Below are positions 40,141 to 48,783 of a stretch of DNA of 64,000 nucleotides, in pieces. The notes under the pieces are model-generated. The model was not told the origin of the DNA, made no database searches, and saw only the letters and a program-made list of their open reading frames with translations. This DNA comes from Georgenia wutianyii. Lineage in GTDB: Bacteria > Actinomycetota > Actinomycetes > Actinomycetales > Actinomycetaceae. How positions within the stretch are numbered: position 1 is the first letter of the stretch; each line of letters starts with the position of its first letter. The stretch is from NCBI RefSeq assembly GCF_006349365.1, contig NZ_CP040899.1:1612001-1676000 (forward strand), given 5' to 3'. The position numbers and the translations under genes were made by a program.

Positions 40141-42660
40141 GTGCGGGTGAGCACACGGGTCGAGACGGTCGAGCTCGTCGACGGATGGGTGAGGGTCCGC
40201 ACGGACGGGGTCGAGGTCCGCCTCCTGCTCGTCACCGAGGACGTCGTGCGCATCCGCGCCGGGTTCGACGGGGACTTCGCCGAGGAGTCCTACTCGCTCG
40301 TGACGACCGCCTGGCCGGACCGGCTCGACGGCGTGCTGGGCGACGAGCGCACCCGGGTCACCCCGCCCGCCCTCACCCTCCAGGACGGCGCCGAGCAGGC
40401 CGTCGTCACCGGCGGGCGGCTGCGGGTGGAGATCGACAAGGAGCCCTTCCGCCTGCGCGTGCTCGACGAGGCGGGCACGGTGCTGCACTCCGACGTCGTC
40501 GGCCTCGGCTACCTCGAGGACGCCAACGGTCGCCGCATCCACACGAGCGAGATCGACCCCGACGACGCGTTCTACGGCTTCGGCGAGACCGCCGGGCCGC
40601 TGAACAAGGCGCGCCGGCTCCTCACGCTCAGCCCGAAGGACGCGCTGGGCTACGACGCGCGGGACACCGACCCGCTGTACAAGCACATCCCGTTCTACCT
40701 CAGGCTCGACCGCCGCTCCCGGACCGCGGTCGGGTACTTCTACCACAACACCTACGCGTGCGACTTCGACCTCGGCCGGGAGAAGAGCAACTACTGGCCG
40801 GCGCACAGCCGCTACCGCACCGACGGCGGGGACATCGACCTGTTCCTCATCGCTGGGCCCGCGATCCGCGACGTCGTCCAGCGCTACACCGCGCTCACCG
40901 GGCGCCCGCCGCTGCTGCCGAAGTACGCCCTGGGCTACCTCGCCTCCTCGATGTACTACGCCGAGCTCGAGTCGGGCAGCGACGAGGCGATCACCCGCTT
41001 CATCGACATCGCGCGGGCCGAGGGCATCCCGGTCGACGGGTTCCAGCTGTCCTCCGGCTACTGCACCCAGGACACCCCGGCCGGGCCCAAGCGCGCGGTC
41101 CTCACCTGGAACGACCGCCGCTTCCCCGACCCGCCGGCCTTCTTCACGGCGATGGCCGAGCGCGGCATCACCGTCTCCCCGAACGTCAAGCCCGGGGTGC
41201 TCGACGTCCACCCGCGGATGGCGGAGTTCGCCGAGGCGGACGTCTTCGTCCGGCGCAGCGCCGACGCCGTCGCGACGGCGGGGGAGGGGCCCGCCGTCGG
41301 CGCCTGGTGGGGCGGACCGGGCCGGTTCGTCGACTTCACCCGGCCCGCCGCGCGTGAGTCGTGGAAGGCGTGGCTCACCGACGCGGTCCTCGCGCAGGGC
41401 ACGACGTCGGTGTGGAACGACAACTGCGAGTACGACGGCATCATCGACCAGGACTCCGTCGTCGACTTCGAGGGGACCGGCGCGACCATCGGGCGCCTGC
41501 GCACCGTCATGGCCAACCTCATGTGCCAGGTGACCCAGGAGGCGATCATCGAGCGCGACCCCGACGCCCGGCCCTACATCGTCTGCCGCGCCGGGCACGC
41601 CGGGATCCAGCGCTACGCCCAGACCTGGGCGGGGGACAACTCCACGAGCTGGGAGAGCCTGCGCTACAACATCGCCACCATCCTCGGCATGAGCCTGTCC
41701 GGGGTGGCCAACCAGGGCGCCGACATCGGCGGCTTCCACGGCCCCGCGCCCGACCCCGAGCTGCTCGTGCGCTGGGTGCAGCACGGCATCTTCCAGCCGC
41801 GGTTCTCCATCCACTCGGTGAACTCGGACAACACCGTGACCGAGCCGTGGATGTTCGCCTCCCACACCCCGTACGTGCGCGACGCCATCAAGCTGCGCTA
41901 CCGGCTCTTCCCCTACCTGTACTCCCTCATGGCCCGCGCCCACCGCACCGGCCTGCCGATCATGGAGCCGCTCGTCAGCGCCTTCCAGGACGACCCCGAG
42001 GTCGACGAGACCTTCACCGAGTTCATGCTCGGGGACGCGCTGCTCGTCGCCAACGTCCTGGAGCCGGGCGCGACCACCCGCTCCCTCCGGCTGCCAGCGG
42101 GCGAGGTCTTCTACGACGCGTGGACCCGCGAGCGGCACGACGGCGGGCAGACGATCACCCTCCCGGTGGACCTCTCCTCCATCCCGGTCCTCGTCCGCGG
42201 CGGCGGCATCGTCCCGCTCGCCGCCCACGACCTCGACAGCCTCACCCGCGACGTCGTCAACGAGCTGCGGCTGGTGTGCGCGCCGGACCGCGACGGGCAC
42301 ACCGTGCTGTACGAGGACGACGGACTCACCCGCGCGCACGAGCGCGGGGAGTACCTCGAGACCGACGTGCGGATGACCGCGGGGGACCGGGTGACCCTCA
42401 CTCTCACCCGGCGCGGCACGTTCCGCAGCCCGGTGCGCCGCCTCCTGCTCGACGTCATCCACCCCGACCGGGCGCCGTTCTGGGTGGAGGCCGACGGCAG
42501 GCGGGTCCCGCACGTGCTCTACCGCGAGGACTTCGCCATGGCGGACCGCGGCTGGTACTACGACCCCGAGCTCGGCTCGGTGCTCATCACCCTGCCCAAC
42601 CCGGACGGCGACCTCGCCGTCACGGTCTCGTTCGAGCCCTTCGACATGATCGGCATGTGA
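40141..42660 (+). CDS. Glycoside hydrolase family 31 (alpha-glucosidase/alpha-xylosidase)
   Basis: 839 aa. An N-terminal beta-sandwich, then the catalytic barrel with nucleophile D427 in WNDNCEYDG and acid/base D499 in WAGDN. GGFHGPAPDPELLVRW and a C-terminal beta domain with VRGGGIVPL follow. No signal peptide, so it acts on imported glycosides. GTG at 40141 follows GAGGGAGGGC; a longer open frame back to 38143 is a shadow of the UvrA-like gene. It leads the TRAP genes. Alpha-xylosidase or alpha-glucosidase specificity is open. Confidence 0.85.
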   Translation: MRVSTRVETVELVDGWVRVRTDGVEVRLLLVTEDVVRIRAGFDGDFAEESYSLVTTAWPDRLDGVLGDERTRVTPPALTLQDGAEQAVVTGGRLRVEIDKEPFRLRVLDEAGTVLHSDVVGLGYLEDANGRRIHTSEIDPDDAFYGFGETAGPLNKARRLLTLSPKDALGYDARDTDPLYKHIPFYLRLDRRSRTAVGYFYHNTYACDFDLGREKSNYWPAHSRYRTDGGDIDLFLIAGPAIRDVVQRYTALTGRPPLLPKYALGYLASSMYYAELESGSDEAITRFIDIARAEGIPVDGFQLSSGYCTQDTPAGPKRAVLTWNDRRFPDPPAFFTAMAERGITVSPNVKPGVLDVHPRMAEFAEADVFVRRSADAVATAGEGPAVGAWWGGPGRFVDFTRPAARESWKAWLTDAVLAQGTTSVWNDNCEYDGIIDQDSVVDFEGTGATIGRLRTVMANLMCQVTQEAIIERDPDARPYIVCRAGHAGIQRYAQTWAGDNSTSWESLRYNIATILGMSLSGVANQGADIGGFHGPAPDPELLVRWVQHGIFQPRFSIHSVNSDNTVTEPWMFASHTPYVRDAIKLRYRLFPYLYSLMARAHRTGLPIMEPLVSAFQDDPEVDETFTEFMLGDALLVANVLEPGATTRSLRLPAGEVFYDAWTRERHDGGQTITLPVDLSSIPVLVRGGGIVPLAAHDLDSLTRDVVNELRLVCAPDRDGHTVLYEDDGLTRAHERGEYLETDVRMTAGDRVTLTLTRRGTFRSPVRRLLLDVIHPDRAPFWVEADGRRVPHVLYREDFAMADRGWYYDPELGSVLITLPNPDGDLAVTVSFEPFDMIGM

Positions 42661-42675
42661 GGAAGAGAAGGACGG

Positions 42676-43695
42676 ATGAAACGAACACTGACGAGACTCA
42701 CGGCCCTGCTGGCCGCGTGCGCCGCGCTCGGCGCGTGCGCCGGCGGGAGCACGACGAGCACTGAGGCCACCGCCGAGGACCCGCTCGTCCTGCGCTTCGC
42801 GCACAACCTCAACGACAGGCACGTGACCTCCCAGGCGCTCACCGCCTTCGCGGAGGACGTCGAGGAGCGCAGCGACGGGCGGATCACCGTGCGGATGTAC
42901 GGCAACGGCCAGCTCGGCTCGGAGACGACCGTCCTCGGCCAGCTCAACCAGGGCATCGTCGACATGACCCGGGTGAGCGCCCCCGGCCTGGCCAACTACG
43001 ACCCGGGCTACCACGCCTTCGGCCTGCCGTACGTCTTCGCATCCGAGGAGGAGTACTACCAGGTGATGGACTCCCCGGAGATGGCGGAGTTCTTCCGGTC
43101 GACCGTGGACCAGGGCTTCGTCGGGCTCACCTACTACACCTCCGGCGCCCGGTCCTTCTACACCGCGGACACCCCGGTGCGGACCCCGGAGGACCTGCGC
43201 GGGCTCAAGGTCCGCGTCCAGGACATGCGCTCCCAGACCGAGCTCATGGCCGAGCTCGGCGCCGCCCCGATCGTCATGGCCCTCGGGGACACCTACACCT
43301 CCCTGCAGACCGGCCTCATCGACGGCGCGGAGAGCAACGAGACCGTCCTCACCCAGAGCGCGCACGGGGAGGTCGCCAAGTCCTTCTCTCTCACCGAGCA
43401 CACCCGCATCCCGGACATGCTCGTCATCAGCAGCGACGCCTGGCAGCGGCTGTCGCCGCAGGACCAGGAGCTGCTCGTCGACGCGGCACGCCGGTCCACG
43501 GAGGACCACAAGGTCGCCTGGGCGCAGAGCATCGAGGAGGCCGTCACCGAGGCCGAGGCGATGGGCGTGGAGTTCGTGACCGACGTCGACCTCGAGGCCT
43601 TCCGGGAGGCCACGCGCCCTGTCGTCGAGCGGTACGTGGCCGAGCACCCCGAGGTCGCCGAGCTCCTGTCCGTCATCGAAGCTGCAGGGGAGTGA
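42676..43695 (+). CDS. dctP: TRAP transporter substrate-binding lipoprotein DctP
   Basis: 339 aa. Lipoprotein signal with lipobox LGAC, Cys21. Mature DctP fold: LRFAHNLNDRHVTSQAL, then GVDMTR-type IVDMTRVSAPGLANYD, and LRGLKVRVQDMRSQ with the conserved Arg that contacts a ligand carboxylate. Captures an organic acid or sugar acid outside the membrane. Starts 15 nt after GH31 and its stop precedes dctQ by 8 nt. The ligand is unknown. Confidence 0.92.
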   Translation: MKRTLTRLTALLAACAALGACAGGSTTSTEATAEDPLVLRFAHNLNDRHVTSQALTAFAEDVEERSDGRITVRMYGNGQLGSETTVLGQLNQGIVDMTRVSAPGLANYDPGYHAFGLPYVFASEEEYYQVMDSPEMAEFFRSTVDQGFVGLTYYTSGARSFYTADTPVRTPEDLRGLKVRVQDMRSQTELMAELGAAPIVMALGDTYTSLQTGLIDGAESNETVLTQSAHGEVAKSFSLTEHTRIPDMLVISSDAWQRLSPQDQELLVDAARRSTEDHKVAWAQSIEEAVTEAEAMGVEFVTDVDLEAFREATRPVVERYVAEHPEVAELLSVIEAAGE

Positions 43696-43703
43696 AGGAC
43701 GAG

Positions 43704-44216
43704 ATGACCACCCACGACCGCATCGCCCGGGTGAGGGGAGTGCTCGGCGCCGTGCTCCTCGCCACCGCCGGCACCCTGCTCGTCCTCATGACGTTCCTCG
43801 TGCTCTACCAGGTGTTCACGCGCTACGTCCTCGGCGCCCCGGCCGCCTTCACCGAGGAGCTCGTGCGCTACGCGCTCATCTGGACCTCGTTCGTCAGCGC
43901 GGCCTACGCCTTCCTCCACCGCAAGCACATGGCCCTCGTGCTCGTGCGCGACCGGCTGCCCGGCCGGGCCCGGCGCGGGTTCCTCCTCGGGGCCGACGTC
44001 CTCGTCCTGCTCTTCGCTGTCGTCGTCCTCGTCGTCGGCGGCACCATGCTCGCGCTCGCCGCGCGGCACGACTACTCGGCGCTGCTCGGGATCTCACGCG
44101 GTCTCGTCTACGCCATCGCACCCGTCAGCGGTCTGGCGATCGCCCTCGCGCAGGTGCTCAACATCTGGGAGGACGTCACCGGGGAGCCGGTCGTCGAGGC
44201 GGAGGGAACAGACTGA
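43704..44216 (+). CDS. dctQ: TRAP transporter small membrane subunit DctQ
   Basis: 170 aa with four membrane helices and the DctQ signature: VFTRYVLGAPAAFTEELVRYALIW and FLHRKHMAL. Partners DctM in sodium-coupled uptake. ATG at 43704 is chosen over GTG 43692 because GAAGGA lies 4 nt upstream of it, while the GTG has no well-placed site. The stop shares one base with the dctM ATG. Confidence 0.91.
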   Translation: MTTHDRIARVRGVLGAVLLATAGTLLVLMTFLVLYQVFTRYVLGAPAAFTEELVRYALIWTSFVSAAYAFLHRKHMALVLVRDRLPGRARRGFLLGADVLVLLFAVVVLVVGGTMLALAARHDYSALLGISRGLVYAIAPVSGLAIALAQVLNIWEDVTGEPVVEAEGTD

Positions 44217-45523
44217 TGGAAGCACTTCTCGCGGTCGCCGTGCTGTTCGGCGTCTTCTTCGTCCTGCTCTTCGCCGGCGTGCCGATCTCGGTGTCGCTGG
44301 GGATCGCCTCCTTCCTCACCGCGCTCGTCTTCCTCTCCTTCGAGGAGTCGACCTACGTCGTGGGACAGCAGATGAACGTCGGGATCGAGAGCTTCTCGCT
44401 GCTCGCCGTCCCGCTGTTCATCTTCGCGGGCAACATCATGAACAACGGCGGCATCGCGCGGCGGCTCGTCGACCTCGCGCTCGTCCTGGCCGGTCGGGTC
44501 CCCGGGGCTCTCGCACACACCAACGTGCTCGGCAACATGCTCTTCGGCTCGCTGTCCGGCTCGGCCGTGGCCGCCGCCGCGGCCATCGGCGGCACGCTGC
44601 ACAAGCGGCAGAAGGAGGAGGGGTACGACCCGGCCTTCAGCACCGCCGTCAACATCGCCTCGGCGTCCACCGGGCTGCTCATCCCGCCGACGACGGCCGC
44701 CATCGTGTACTCGACGGTCGCCGGCGGCGTGTCGATCTCGGCGCTGTTCATGGCCGGCTACGTCCCCGGCATCCTCATGGGCGTCGTCGTCATGGTCGTC
44801 GCGTGGCTCTACGCGCGGCGGCGGATGGCCGGGGCGACCTCGCCGCGCGTCGGCCTTGGGGAGGGGCTGCGGGTGTTCCTGCGCGCGGTGCCCAGCCTGC
44901 TGCTCGTCATCGTCGTCGTCGGCGGGATCGTCGCCGGCGTCTTCACGGCGACCGAGGGTGCGGCCGCGGCGGTCCTGTACTGCCTCGTCCTGTCCCTCAT
45001 CTACCGCAGCCTCAGCTGGGCGGACCTCAAGCAGGTCGTCACCTCGACCGTCGTGGCCACCGGCGTGGTCATGTTCCTCATCTCGGCGTCCTCGGCGATG
45101 TCGTGGGTCATGGCCTACACCGGCATCCCGACGGCGATCACCGACGCGCTGCTGTCCACCGCGGACTCCAAGGCGATCATCCTGCTGCTCATGGTGGCGA
45201 TCCTGCTCGTCGTCGGCACGTTCATGGACATCACGCCGGCGATCCTCATCTTCACCCCGATCTTCCTGCCGATCGCCACCGAGCTCGGCATGCACCCGGT
45301 GCACTTCGGCATGATGCTCATCCTCGCGATGTGCATCGGCACGATGACCCCGCCGGTGGGCTCGGTGCTGTTCGTCGCGACCGGTGTGTCCGGGGTGACG
45401 ATCGAGCAGGTCGTGCCGCGGCTCCTGCCGTACTTCGCCGGTCTCGTCGTGCTGCTGCTCGCGGTGACCTTCATCCCGGCGCTGTCGCTGCAGCTGCCGG
45501 AGTGGCTGGGGCTGCTCGGCTAG
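44216..45523 (+). CDS. dctM: TRAP transporter large membrane subunit DctM
   Basis: 435 aa, about twelve membrane helices. Family motifs LLAVPLFIFAGNIMNNGGIARRLVDLA, GSLSGSAVAAAAAIGG and IPPTTAAIVYSTVAGGVSI are present. Forms the ion-driven transport channel. Usual length. A 13-bp inverted repeat follows the stop before the AraC gene. Confidence 0.94.
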   Translation: MEALLAVAVLFGVFFVLLFAGVPISVSLGIASFLTALVFLSFEESTYVVGQQMNVGIESFSLLAVPLFIFAGNIMNNGGIARRLVDLALVLAGRVPGALAHTNVLGNMLFGSLSGSAVAAAAAIGGTLHKRQKEEGYDPAFSTAVNIASASTGLLIPPTTAAIVYSTVAGGVSISALFMAGYVPGILMGVVVMVVAWLYARRRMAGATSPRVGLGEGLRVFLRAVPSLLLVIVVVGGIVAGVFTATEGAAAAVLYCLVLSLIYRSLSWADLKQVVTSTVVATGVVMFLISASSAMSWVMAYTGIPTAITDALLSTADSKAIILLLMVAILLVVGTFMDITPAILIFTPIFLPIATELGMHPVHFGMMLILAMCIGTMTPPVGSVLFVATGVSGVTIEQVVPRLLPYFAGLVVLLLAVTFIPALSLQLPEWLGLLG

Positions 45524-45539
45524 CTCCTGGGTACGGTGG

Positions 45540-45570
45540 GTGGCGGTGCACCGGGCCGGTGCACCGCCAC
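45540..45570. terminator. 13-bp perfect inverted repeat between dctM and araC
   Basis: GTGGCGGTGCACC (45540-45552) pairs perfectly with its complement at 45558-45570 around GGGCC. It stands 16 nt after the dctM stop and 20 nt before the AraC start. It may be a terminator for the TRAP operon. A dyad this close to araC could also be an operator. No U-tract. Confidence 0.6.
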
Positions 45571-45590
45571 TCGGCAGGAAGGCAGGGACG

Positions 45591-46427
45591 GTGCTCGACT
45601 TCGCCGGCGACCTCATGTCACGCGGGCACGACGTCGCGGTGGCACGGGTGCGGGGCGTGGACGACAACATGTCCCGGCCTCACCGCCACGACTACTTCGA
45701 GATCTACTGCCTCGAGGCGGGCGCCCGCAACCACTGGGCCGAGCAGACGCTCTACCGGATCGAACCGTCCGAGCTCATCGTCTTCCCTCCCGGGGTCGAG
45801 CACTTCTCCTACGGCGACGACGGCGTCGCGTTCCAGCGCGTCGTCGTCTACTTCCGGCCCGAGGCCGTCCTCTACCCCCACGTGCTCGCGGGCTTCGCCG
45901 AGGTCGGGGTCACGCGGCCCGCCGGGGTGCGGTCCCGGGTGCGCCAGGTGGTCGACGAGCTGCTCGACGTCCAGGACGTCCTGGGCGACGGCGGACAGGA
46001 GGAGATGCGGCTGCTCGTCACCCAGCTCCTCGTCAAGCTGCAGCGCGAGGAGCGGCGCGACGCCCGGGTGAGCGCGCAGGGCGGGCGCATCGCCGAGGTC
46101 ATCCACTTCCTCCACGAGCACTACGCCGAGCCGATCGACCTCACCACCCTCGCCGGCCGCTTCTACATCAGCCCGTACCACCTGGCCCGCGAGTTCAAGC
46201 GGCACACCGGTGCCACGGTGATCGGCTACGTCAACGGGCTGCGCATCGGGCGCGCCGAGCGGCTGCTCCAGGAGACCGACCACCCGGTGGGGCGGATCAG
46301 CAGCATCGTCGGGTTCGCCAACGTCACCCACTTCAACCGCGTCTTCCGGTCGCGCACGTCACTCACCCCCTCGCAGTTCCGCGCGGGCGCGACGCCCGTT
46401 CGGGAGGTCCGCAGCGTCGGAGCCTGA
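45591..46427 (+). CDS. AraC-family regulator with cupin sensor domain
   Basis: 278 aa. N-terminal AraC-type cupin (RPHRHDYFEIYCLEAGARNHW), linker, and C-terminal two-HTH domain (IDLTTLAGRFYISPYHLAREFKRHTG, then VGRISSIVGFANVTHFNRVFR). GTG at 45591 has AGGAAGG upstream; the longer open frame from 45540 runs through the hairpin. Likely sensor and activator of the GH31-TRAP operon. Confidence 0.88.
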   Translation: MLDFAGDLMSRGHDVAVARVRGVDDNMSRPHRHDYFEIYCLEAGARNHWAEQTLYRIEPSELIVFPPGVEHFSYGDDGVAFQRVVVYFRPEAVLYPHVLAGFAEVGVTRPAGVRSRVRQVVDELLDVQDVLGDGGQEEMRLLVTQLLVKLQREERRDARVSAQGGRIAEVIHFLHEHYAEPIDLTTLAGRFYISPYHLAREFKRHTGATVIGYVNGLRIGRAERLLQETDHPVGRISSIVGFANVTHFNRVFRSRTSLTPSQFRAGATPVREVRSVGA

Positions 46428-46524
46428 AGGATCCCGTCAAATCGTCGACAGGTGGCGCCCTCACCGGGTACGGTCGGGACAGGGGGCAGACGACATCGTC
46501 GTCCAGGTCGAAGAGGCGTTTCTC

Positions 46525-46845
46525 GTGGTCGAAACCTGTTCCCGTGCCCCCGCCGCCACCCTGGGGCGCCGCTGGTCGGTGCTCACGTGGCTGATGATGG
46601 TCTTCGCGGTGCCGGTGCCCCTCGCCGTCGTCGTGGCGTTCGTGCCCCAGCTCCAGCGGGTGGGCGAGGTGTCCCACTGGCCGTGGGACGAGTACGGCGT
46701 CCTCGGCTGGTGGCTCGTCCCGGCGAGCCTTGCTCTCGCAGCCGTGTGCGGCGCGGCGCGGGAGGGGGAGTGGCGCAGCACGACGGTGCGGGTGCTCGCT
46801 GTCCTCGCCGTGCTCACGACGCTCGCGCTCTTCGTCGACCCCTGA
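46525..46845 (+). CDS. Hypothetical small membrane protein
   Basis: 106 aa. Three hydrophobic segments (about 18-42, 58-77, 86-102). No known motif. GTG at 46525 with GAAGAGG upstream. It is convergent with pspC (22 nt between stops). Not recognised. Confidence 0.6.
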   Translation: MVETCSRAPAATLGRRWSVLTWLMMVFAVPVPLAVVVAFVPQLQRVGEVSHWPWDEYGVLGWWLVPASLALAAVCGAAREGEWRSTTVRVLAVLAVLTTLALFVDP

Positions 46846-46867
46846 GGCAGACGGGGCCGGCGGCGTC

Positions 46868-47107
46868 TCAGCGCGAGAGCAGTCGCTCGAGGGGAATGGT
46901 GCCGTCCTGCCACGGCAGGAGTGCCCACAGCACGAGGTAGAGGCCGATGCCTATCCCCGGGAGCAGCAAGGCGAGGAGCACGAGGAGCCGGACGAGCGTC
47001 ACGCTGGTCCCCAGCCTGTTCGCCAGGCCGGCGGCGATGCCGCCGAGGATGCGGCCCGGACCGCGGCGGAAGCCGGTGCGGCGGATGGAGTCGAAGAAGG
47101 AGGTCAT
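46868..47107 (-). CDS. PspC-domain protein
   Basis: 79 aa. A PspC domain: GRILGGIAAGLANRLGTSVTLVRLL, then a membrane helix and WALLPWQD. Probably an envelope-stress related membrane protein. ATG at 47107 is 6 nt after TAGCGT (minus strand, 47119-47114), so leaderless. Confidence 0.85.
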   Translation of the reverse strand: MTSFFDSIRRTGFRRGPGRILGGIAAGLANRLGTSVTLVRLLVLLALLLPGIGIGLYLVLWALLPWQDGTIPLERLLSR

Positions 47108-47177
47108 GACGTCACGCTAGGTCGCGGCGCGTGCGGCGGACATCGGGGACCACCCTGACCGGTCCCTGGTCGCTCCC

Positions 47178-48113
47178 TCATCCGCCGTCCCACCAGCGCA
47201 GCACGCGCAGCGCCCGGAACGTCACCCAGCGGCTGGGGAAGCCCTCGCCCTCGCCGTAGTCGAGCCAGCACGGGCCCTGGTGGGCGCTGTCCAGGTGCCA
47301 CATGCCGTTCGCATCGGCCTTGCCGCGGAGGAGCTCGACGGCCTCGGCCAGGCGCGGGTCGCGCCGGCCCGCGTTCCGGAAGTGCTCCAGACCGCGCAGG
47401 ACGTCGTGGTACCAGCGCGCCGGGTGGGACAGCATCGTCATGCGCGGGTCGGCGACGGCGCCGTCCGAGCGGCGTCGGAACAGTCCCCGGGCGAGGAGGT
47501 ACTCCTCGCCCGACGCCCGTGCCTCGGCGGCCTCGGGCGTCGCGTCCCCGGTGCGCTCCCACGCGAGCAGGCCCTCGACGGCGCAGATCGTCGAGTGGAA
47601 CGAGGAGACGGCCGTACCGTCCTCGGCCCAGCAGTTCCACCCGCCGTCGGGCAGTCGCGTGCGCAGGAGCGTCGCGGCGATCGCGCTGCCGTCCTCGCCG
47701 AGGGAGGCGGTGGTGCGCAGCGCGACGCCGTTGATGCACGGCTCGGCCTCACCGGCGAAGAACGGCTCGCTCTCGTGCTCCCAGCGCACGTTCTCCCGCA
47801 CGCGCTCCACCGCGCGGCGCACCTCCGGGCTCGCCGGGTCGACGCCGAGGTCGACGAGCTCCTGCAGCACGTGGTGGGTGGCGGTCCACGCGTCGAAGAA
47901 CGGCAGGTCCTCACGTGCCCAGCCGGGCCGGTAGGTGCCGCCGTCCCAGCGTCCGTCCTCGGCCTGCTCGGCCAGGAGGGCGGCGCCCCAGCCGGTGGTC
48001 GCGACCCGCGAACGCTCGGCGGCGACCTCGTCCGCGGGGGCGTCGGTGAGATCGGCGAGCACCTGCCAGCGCAGCGCGGGGTCGGAGTCCAGCAGCCAGG
48101 CGACGACGTCCAT
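47178..48113 (-). CDS. Hypothetical protein with terpenoid-cyclase/prenyltransferase-like helical repeats
   Basis: 311 aa. Repeated DGRW, PDGGWNCW, NGMWHLD segments spaced like the QW repeats of squalene cyclase/prenyltransferase alpha-toroids, but without a DxDD catalytic motif that I can see. Enzymatic role unknown. ATG at 48113 is chosen over 48131 because TACCGT (48125-48120, minus) lies 6 nt upstream (leaderless) and the other has no ribosome binding site. Confidence 0.7.
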   Translation of the reverse strand: MDVVAWLLDSDPALRWQVLADLTDAPADEVAAERSRVATTGWGAALLAEQAEDGRWDGGTYRPGWAREDLPFFDAWTATHHVLQELVDLGVDPASPEVRRAVERVRENVRWEHESEPFFAGEAEPCINGVALRTTASLGEDGSAIAATLLRTRLPDGGWNCWAEDGTAVSSFHSTICAVEGLLAWERTGDATPEAAEARASGEEYLLARGLFRRRSDGAVADPRMTMLSHPARWYHDVLRGLEHFRNAGRRDPRLAEAVELLRGKADANGMWHLDSAHQGPCWLDYGEGEGFPSRWVTFRALRVLRWWDGG

Positions 48114-48168
48114 CAGCGCACGGTAGGGCATCGGCGCGGTGCGTGGAAGGGGGAGTGGCGTCGCGGGG

Positions 48169-48720
48169 TCAGGCCCGGGACAGGCCACGGACCGCCCGCT
48201 CGATCGCCGGACGCACGTCGAGGCCCGGGTCGACGCTGAGCCGGTGGAGCAGCAGCCCTTCGGCCAGTGCCATGAGTGCTCGTGTGGCGGGCACGGGGTC
48301 GGGGATGCCGGCGGCGGAGACGACGGACTCGGCCCACCGCTCGAACTCTCGGCGCTGGCGGACCAGCGGCTCGGTGAGCTCGGGGTCGGTGGTGAGCTCG
48401 AGGAACAGCGCGTAGCGCGCCCGGGTGCGGGCGGCGTACCGCGTGGTCTGCAGCTCGACCATCGCACAGAGCCCGGCAGCGAGGTCCTGCGCGCTGCTCA
48501 CGTGGGGGAGTCCGGACGGGTCGATGTCCGCCCGTTCCTGCTCGGCGATCCAGTCGACGACGCCGCCGAGGAGCGCCCGCCGGGTGCGGAACCAGTTCGA
48601 CGTCGACCCCGGCGGCAGGTCGGCCCGCTCGTCGACCCGGGCGTGGGTGAGCGCGCGCACCCCTTGCGTCCCGAGCAGTGCGACGGCTGCCTCGAGCGCA
48701 CGCTCGCGCGTCCCGGCCAT
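48169..48720 (-). CDS. TetR-family transcriptional regulator
   Basis: 183 aa. N-terminal HTH (ALEAAVALLGTQGVRALTHARVDERADLPPGSTSNWF) and a helical ligand domain. ATG at 48720 with GGGAGG upstream; the longer frame to 48765 runs into the operator. It is divergent from the alpha/beta hydrolase, with a perfect 18-bp dyad between them, so it very likely represses both. Confidence 0.9.
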   Translation of the reverse strand: MAGTRERALEAAVALLGTQGVRALTHARVDERADLPPGSTSNWFRTRRALLGGVVDWIAEQERADIDPSGLPHVSSAQDLAAGLCAMVELQTTRYAARTRARYALFLELTTDPELTEPLVRQRREFERWAESVVSAAGIPDPVPATRALMALAEGLLLHRLSVDPGLDVRPAIERAVRGLSRA

Positions 48721-48742
48721 GGACAACCTCCCGACGACGGTT

Positions 48743-48760
48743 CTACTATGTTCATAGTAG
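48743..48760. promoter_or_regulatory. TetR operator: 18-bp perfect dyad
   Basis: CTACTATG and CATAGTAG (48743-48750, 48753-48760) are exact inverted repeats around TT. It lies between the divergent TetR and hydrolase starts and includes -10-like sequences on both strands, so a bound TetR dimer would block both promoters. Confidence 0.85.
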
Positions 48761-48783
48761 TCCAACGAGCGAAGAAGGTTGCC

